DNA of 14,338 nucleotides from Fragilaria radians (taxonomy: Eukaryota > Bacillariophyta > Fragilariophyceae > Fragilariales > Fragilariaceae), in contig CAAAJI010000868.1 of assembly GCA_900642245.1 (NCBI GenBank), forward strand, positions 8,764-23,101. Direction: 5' to 3'. Below are positions 9,947 through 14,338 of the stretch, piece by piece; position 1 is the stretch's first letter; each line of letters begins with the position of its first letter. Position numbers and translations under genes: made by a program. The notes beneath the pieces were generated by a model. That model was given only the letters and a program-made list of their open reading frames with translations, had not been told where the DNA came from and searched no databases.

Positions 9947-10231
9947 ACGAACTAATTTTGATACAGGAATAATAGTATTTGTTTCGTTGTAAATCTAAAA
10001 GCGATTGTTGAAACAACGGAGACGAGAAACCATAGGTTATGAGGAATACCATTCGACTCGGAGTTGAATGCTGCCGGAGTGGGGAGCATTGTAAATGCCA
10101 GTTCCGTATAGCAAGACACTCAGACCTGCCAGTTGTAGAAAGGACCACGATGTCCATGCTTCACCGAAGAATCCAGATGTGAAGACATAAAATAGAAGCA
10201 TGTCAACTAACCAAACAGTAATGGGACGGAA
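9292..10231. repeat. segmental duplication, left copy
   Basis: Pieces of this interval recur at 13533-14305 in the same order and orientation. Examples are ACTGGATGGACA (near 9308 and 13546), AGTCAACAATTGAA, a near-identical block from 9841 to about 10020, and a transporter block from 10050 to 10231. In the transporter block I count 7 mismatches over about 146 bases. This copy lacks the right copy's sequence from about 13885 to 14115. The right copy lacks this copy's BRCT core (about 9320-9708). Confidence 0.9.
10037..10231 (-). pseudogene. C-terminal fragment of an SLC35F6-like transporter
   Basis: The minus strand encodes an uninterrupted 64-codon frame that matches the transporter at 13953-14338. 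It begins FRPITVWLVDMLLFY, continues through the last two membrane helices (SFLQLAGLSVLLYGT, IYNAPH), and ends in RVEWYSS and a TAA at 10037-10039. It lacks the acidic cytoplasmic-type tail of the other copy and everything upstream of FRPIT. Homology stops abruptly at about 10231, inside the GGGACGGAAA sequence shared by both copies. Differences from the other copy include Gly for Ala, Phe for Ser and Val for Ala, all conservative for a membrane protein. No start codon or upstream exon was recognised, so it is called a truncated gene remnant. Confidence 0.8.
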
Positions 10232-10894
10232 AGGGAAGAAATTCAGTCTGGGAATATAAGTCTCTCCAATGTTAAAAGGTATTACAAATCTTTGGATTTT
10301 GAAACTTGCAGTGAAAAGTATTTCCCACGTTATGGACTTGGATATTTAGTAAATCAAGACAGAATCGTTGGTAGAGAAGCTGAACTACCTGATCAGCATT
10401 CCTATGTCCTTAGACTCTTTCAGGAACCTATCCTTTTTCTACCGAATTCCATCTGTTTTTGGTTGGGAATGTCGAGGTTTATCGAAATTTTTTAACGCGA
10501 TGCTCGGTTGAGCGTTGCCCCTATCATCCCGAAAAATGTGGACACCAATTTTGCCATAATACAGCAAAAATAGTTGCTAGAAAACTGGAAATCAAGAGTA
10601 TATATGCGGTGTTTGTGTCAATATCAATTCTATACCTACGAAAGAATCCAATTAATTGCAAGATTTTGCTCGTAAAGCATATCTCAGTCACAAAATGAAA
10701 CGATAAATATATAACTCAAGTGTCACTACGAAAAATATAAATAGTTAACAATCTACACTTATCATCAGTTATCGTTTGGATCATATCACTACAACCCTTT
10801 ATTGCATCTTTATTTCAAAAACATATTTTATCATTCAGTTACATTTTATTAGTTTCACTCAAGATAGTTAAAACATACATTCAAACTTGGTTCC
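10232..10894. other. spacer between transporter fragment and pirin
   Basis: No gene was recognised. The right-hand 150 bases are the 3' flank of the minus-strand pirin gene; AATAAA-like hexamers on the minus strand (TTTATT at 10798-10803) could serve as a polyadenylation signal. The + strand frames at 10292-10495 and 10459-10698 carry no recognisable motif. Confidence 0.4.
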
Positions 10895-11886
10895 CTAAAA
10901 TCGATTGTTTTGATAGTCCATCATGGCCTGTTGGATCTCCAAGTTGGTATTCATGACAAACGGTCCGCGATTAGCAATGGGTTCATTCAATGGTTCACCG
11001 CCCATGATGAGGATAGCCGAGTCCTTTTGTAGTGCTGTTAACTGTAACACATCTGCTGAGGTATTCAAATTGAGGATTGCGACATCTTGTGGTCCCAACG
11101 TTCGGTTGTCATCACCAATCTTGATGGATCCACGACGGACAAATATCATACAGGCATGGTCCTTGGGATATGGAAATTCCAGGACAGTTCCCTTGGTGGG
11201 GATAGATACATCCCATAACTGAATGGGACTATACGTTTTGGCAGGTCCATTTGTCTCATGGAGTGATCCAGCAATGATCCTTGCACTGGCGCCGCCATTC
11301 AATGCAACAACGGGAACCATGTCATTGGTAAGGGCCTGATATCGTGGTTTGACCATTTTATACTTTTTGGGCAAATTGACCCATAGTTGACACATCTCCA
11401 TCACCCCTCCAGTCTCTGAGAACCTCTTCGAATGATATTCCTCGTGGATTATACCTCTACCTGCTGTCATCCATTGAATGTCTCCGGCTTGAATGATTCC
11501 GTGTCCACCATTGGAATCATGATGTTCCACTTCTCCCTGGAATGCAATAGTCACTGTTTCAAAGCCTCGATGAGGATGCTTACCCACACCTCGGGGTTTC
11601 TTTTTGTTGATGGGGAATTCTTGGGGTGCACCATAATCAAACATTAGCATGGGACTAATGTCATTGGTAAATGCCAAATTCGCGAAGACTGGGTAAACTG
11701 TAAAATTTGATGAAAACAGAGGAGAAAGTATTAGTATAAAATGTGAGCCATTGAGTCTGTTTAGGATTATTTTGAGTAGAACAAGCACCTCATCACAACA
11801 TAATGCATACCTTGAAAGCCATCGCCAACCCCGTGACTCGATGGACGCGGCAAAATGCGTTGGATGGATCTAAATTGTGTAGACAT
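10895..11886 (-). CDS. pirin family protein, two exons (complement join 10895-11697, 11811-11886)
   Basis: Exon 1 (76 nt) starts at the ATG at 11884-11886 and encodes MSTQFRSIQRILPRPSSHGV then GDGFQ. A 113-nt intron (GTATGC donor, TTTTACAG acceptor) is removed and the frame resumes in phase as VYPVFANLAFTND. Together 879 nt give 292 residues plus TAG, the usual size for pirins. The bicupin N-half carries HPHRGFET (His66, His68) and GRGIIHEEYH (His110, Glu112), matching the four iron ligands known for pirin. The QWMTAGRG motif and a C-terminal cupin half (LWDVSIPTKG to AILIMGGEPL) are also present. Pirins are Fe(II) cupins: nuclear transcription cofactors in animals, with quercetin 2,3-dioxygenase activity in some members. 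Which role applies here cannot be read from sequence. The unspliced frame would add a spurious hydrophobic start, so the spliced model is preferred. It sits between the two copies of a segmental duplication. Confidence 0.93.
11698..11810 (-). other. intron of the pirin gene
   Basis: Minus-strand donor CAAG|GTATGC and acceptor TTTTACAG|TTTACC. Splicing joins the conserved pirin N-terminal GDGFQ to VYPVFANL in frame, with Val26 as the split codon. The interval itself encodes an unconserved hydrophobic stretch. Confidence 0.9.
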
Positions 11887-12389
11887 GGCTTTAACGATGT
11901 TGATTTTAATTGCGATCAAGAATACAGTGAAATGTAATTTATGAGTCCAAATCTTGATGGTTTCGGTTGCTTCTTTTTGGTTCTAAATTTCATCGGTGAT
12001 GTCGGTGTAGTCGGCGACCTCGGTGAATTTCAGATTCCGGAATTTACACCAACACCAGACCTCTAATTGATAGAAAGTACGTGAGACCAGACTTTGAAGA
12101 TTTAACTTCACAAAGAAAGGGCAAGCAGAAGTTTGTGAAATAATAAATAGGGTTTGCCTTATCACGATGTATTTAAACATATACAAATGTGAATTCTTCG
12201 CTTTTCAATCAAGAGATGTCTTCATGAGAGGATCTGCCTTAGTAAGAGGATCTGAAAATATGAATAGAAAGCTCATGACTGCAAGATGTAGGAACTTAAT
12301 TCCTTGCGTGCAAATTTGTGAATTAACAAGGAAAGTGCCTGATGCATATCACTTCCAGAATCTGATCCTTAAGACATCGTACGGATAGA
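11887..12389. other. 5' flank of pirin and unassigned sequence
   Basis: The first 200-300 bases are upstream of the pirin start and should include its promoter; no element is certain. 12190-12389 may be decayed copia sequence continuing from the protease fragment, but I recognised no domain. The + strand 73-codon frame at 12167-12388 is not convincing. Confidence 0.35.
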
Positions 12390-12735
12390 TCTTGTGGGTA
12401 CTTTTGGTATAGAGACGGTGTCAAGAATGCACCACCTTGTAGGACTTGCTGCGATCAATGCAGCTGATCTTGGAAAATTCGTAATATCGCCTTTCTTGAC
12501 TATCTTGATGCCTCCTTCGCTAAGTTTTTATCCATCCTTCAAGTCCTTTGCAATGCTGAGCGGTGTATTCCATAACTCTCGGACATTACTTTCATAGAGC
12601 TTCCCTGTCGTCGTAGCCTACAATACTTCTCCATTTCTCACCACAATTTGCTGTCTCATTGTCTAGATAGCAAACATACCTGTTTCTGAATTAGTCGTGT
12701 GGCCTGTAACCCCTGAATCTCCAATCCAGGTCCTC
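12390..12735 (-). pseudogene. Ty1/copia protease fragment
   Basis: On the minus strand, WIGDSGVTGHTTNSETGMF (about 12670-12728) is the aspartic protease active-site region of copia Pol. The catalytic DSG has its Asp codon at 12717-12719, followed by the His-Thr-Thr-Asn stretch usual for the family. Further downstream the frame continues with NTPLSIAKDLKDG, KLSEGGIKIVKKGD and a stop-broken tail, resembling the region between protease and the GAG-pre-integrase domain. Stops interrupt it, so it is inactive. It shares orientation with, but no domain overlap with, the copia pol relic at 6055-8230. It could be a displaced part of that element or a separate insertion. Confidence 0.65.
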
Positions 12736-13532
12736 ATCTTTGCTGATTTTCTACATTTATCATCACTTCCATTCTTGGCTCAGAGCAAGCAATTTTTTGC
12801 TTGTGCAGCCTGTTTTATCTTCCTTCTTTCTCTTACCTCGTGTTCATTGTATTAACTGGAGGTAAATCTGACGTATTCTTTGGTTGATCTAATGGCAGCT
12901 TAACAAGATTACAGTACATGAAGACAATCCTGATAGCAATACTTTTCTTCTATAAGCTAACACTCAAATTTTCTTCATGTATCAATGACAAAAAAGATAG
13001 CAGAGCCTTTGGGGTGTAAGAAACATTGCAAAAATTCCCAAAAAAGTGAGTTTGCTTTATTATCCAACCACCAAACACCAGCTCAAACTGATCTGGAAGC
13101 AATTCCTTATTTTCAACATTTAAAGTTTATAAAAGTCAATGCTAATACTTGGTAATCTGATATGCGTTTTGAGCACGTTGCTGTTTCACAAATGAAAATG
13201 ACAGTGAATCTCCAATGACCCAAATATAAGTATTGGTGCTATTTTCTGGGTGTGAACGCATGATATAATTCGGAAAATACGTACAGCTTTAGCTTGATTT
13301 GAACTGAACGGTATATCAAAACAATTTGGTTTAGTGGTAGTCATGAAGATATCAAAGTATTGACTAACTAATCCTTTTCCCTTCTAAAGATTTGTGGCAG
13401 TCAACATGACAGATGAACATGTACAATTATTATGCTTTTCCAATTCAATTACATTTGATGAACAATTTATATTTCCCGCAATTAATTCTTCGGAATGTCT
13501 GGTTAGGACCACTTTATATCAAAAGATCCAAA
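12736..13532. other. unassigned region upstream of the duplicated block
   Basis: No gene was recognised. On the minus strand this would be the place for copia gag if the protease fragment were once part of a longer element, but no zinc knuckle or Gag motif is visible. A weak match to the start of the BRCT gene (TTGTGGCAGTCAACATGA near 13392, compared with TTGTTGGCAGTCAAGATC near 9174) may mark the edge of the duplication. Confidence 0.35.
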
Positions 13533-13793
13533 TTATATTCTTTTACTGGATGGACAAGCTAGTCAACAATTGAACAACATCATGAAAGTTTGAAACAAAA
13601 TGATTTTCAACCGTCAGAAAAACAAGAAAGCCTTACAAATACCATAGTTTAGACAAACGCAGAATCTTTGGGATGTTGCTGCGTCTGTCATGAAACTGGA
13701 ATCAATGAAGATACATGTCCGTCGTGCCCACTTGTCCTTGGTGTACGGAATGTCGAATACATCGTGCAAGCGAAACGAAGTCAACAATAATGT
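13533..13793 (+). pseudogene. degenerate copy of the BRCT-domain gene
   Basis: Aligned to the gene at 9107, the frame reads SKLYSFTGWTS then a TAG, then STIEQHHESLKQND. This shows that the BRCT core (about residues 73-200 of the intact protein) is deleted. Further on, the codon for Trp245 (TGG) is TAG (13649-13651 region). The Cys-rich tail begins normally (GCCCVCHETGINEDTC), but a 17-base insertion between ATGTCC and TTGGTG shifts the frame and destroys the CPWCTEC half. The natural stop codon is also changed. The 3' flank still matches (ACTAATTTTGAT, TTTGTTTCGTTGTAAATCTAAAA). It lies about 160 bp from the converging transporter stop, as in the left copy. Confidence 0.88.
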
Positions 13794-14305
13794 AACTAAT
13801 TTTGATGTAGGAATAAATGTTTGTTTCGTTGTAAATCTAAAAAGCGCTTGTTGAAATAACGGATGAGAGCAATCATTGATCATAACTATTTCCAGAAAAC
13901 CTGCTAGGGCATTGGGGATGTCGGGTATTTATTTATTTCCTTAATTCTAGGATTACAGTTTCTTTCCCGATCCCAAAAACGGGGATCGTCCACCGATGAA
14001 TGATGAGTTGGTTCGTTTGTTGATGAGCTTTCGATTTTCAAAGGCGGCATCTAATTCAGCATCATCCAATTCTTGTTCAAGTGCGGCATATTCGCTTGAC
14101 GAATCCCACCCAAAGGAAAACCATTCACCTCGAAGTTGGATGCTGCCGGCGTGGGGAGCATTGTAAATGGCAGTTCCGTACAACAAGACACTCAGACCTG
14201 CCAATTGTAGAAAGGACCACGATGTCCATGCTTCACCGAAGGATCCAGATGTGAAGGCATAAAATAGAAGCATATCAACTAACCAAACAGTAATGGGACG
14301 GAAAT
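13533..14305. repeat. segmental duplication, right copy
   Basis: Counterpart of 9292-10231, in direct orientation about 4 kb away. It contains the BRCT pseudogene, a convergent intergenic spacer and the transporter C-terminus. The shared block ends at about 14302-14305, where the left copy diverges after GGGACGGAAA. Sequence beyond this in the transporter frame is present only here. Confidence 0.9.
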
Positions 14306-14338
14306 TATCCAATATGGCATGCCAGATACTGTTGAGTA
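13953..14338 (-). CDS. SLC35F6-like drug/metabolite transporter, C-terminal part (5' end off window)
   Basis: The frame is open to the window edge and gives 127 residues before TAA (13953-13955), beginning LNSIWHAILDNFRPITVWLVDMLLFY. There are two membrane helices: about residues 14-30 (PITVWLVDMLLFYAFTS) and 38-54 (SWSFLQLAGLSVLLYGT). A IYNAPHAG turn and a soluble tail rich in Glu and Asp (YAALEQELDDAELDAAFENRK) follow, ending GGRSPFLGSGKKL. The order of a short loop, a charged VIW-like helix, a G-Q-LGF/LLG-like last helix and the T-A-x-YN motif fits the last two helices of SLC35F6-type members of the DMT superfamily, membrane carriers of uncertain substrate located in organelles in animals. 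No ATG is visible near the left edge, so the start lies beyond the window. A truncated duplicate is at 10037. Confidence 0.72.
   Translation of the reverse strand, partial: LNSIWHAILDNFRPITVWLVDMLLFYAFTSGSFGEAWTSWSFLQLAGLSVLLYGTAIYNAPHAGSIQLRGEWFSFGWDSSSEYAALEQELDDAELDAAFENRKLINKRTNSSFIGGRSPFLGSGKKL

Noticed and set aside
10292..10698. Two overlapping plus-strand frames between the transporter fragment and pirin
   Set aside because: No recognisable domain, no clear start context, and AT-rich composition. There is no support for a gene.
11698..11788. Extended N-terminus of pirin with a hydrophobic, signal-like stretch (MLVLLKIILNRL)
   Set aside because: This is intron sequence. A good donor at 11810 and acceptor at 11698 join a conserved GDGFQ start in frame, so the signal-like segment is not translated.
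13614..13883. Minus-strand 89-codon frame, and the similar frame at 9891-10157
   Set aside because: Both are antisense shadows of the BRCT gene tail and its duplicate. Their mutual similarity only reflects the segmental duplication.
1..14338. tRNA, rRNA or other structured RNA genes, and any prokaryote-style defence system
   Set aside because: No cloverleaf, rRNA-like stretch or clustered defence-type genes were seen. Introns and LTR retrotransposons point to a eukaryotic nuclear region.

Overview
This window looks like eukaryotic nuclear DNA, most likely from a stramenopile and plausibly a diatom. It is AT-rich. Two genes are split by short GT-AG introns of 89 and 113 nt, and in both the reading frame joins cleanly across the splice. 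There are decayed LTR retrotransposons of both the Ty1/copia and Ty3/gypsy types, plus a relic of a BED-finger, hAT-like transposase of a kind I associate with oomycetes and related algae. The assignment to diatoms is inference.

Layout. Positions 1-827 hold nothing I recognise. 828-1930 (-) is a two-exon armadillo-like repeat gene. 1931-2496 is intergenic, with a 16-base C run and a possible tiny first exon on the + strand. 2497-4138 (-) is the hAT-like relic, containing an in-frame triplication of a 36-bp unit. About 4400-5481 (-) is an internally deleted Ty3/gypsy relic: gag with a zinc knuckle, then a scrap of reverse transcriptase, then the end of RNase H. 6055-8230 (-) is a Ty1/copia pol relic (integrase, reverse transcriptase, RNase H).

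From 9107 onward the window turns to host genes. 9107-9946 (+) is an intact BRCT-domain gene with a C-terminal cysteine cluster. It converges on a 64-codon fragment of a transporter gene (10037-10231, -). 10895-11886 (-) is a two-exon pirin gene. About 12390-12735 (-) is a second Ty1/copia piece carrying the protease. 13533-13793 (+) is a wrecked copy of the BRCT gene, and 13953-14338 (-) is the intact C-terminus of the transporter (SLC35F6-like), running off the window.

The most interesting structure is the last 5 kb. A convergent pair [BRCT gene -> <- transporter gene] occurs twice, with pirin and a retroelement piece between the copies. The left copy kept the BRCT gene and lost most of the transporter. 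The right copy kept the transporter (as far as visible) and lost the BRCT core. This is a segmental duplication followed by reciprocal loss. The genes do not form an obvious pathway, and I see no operon-like or defence-like system.
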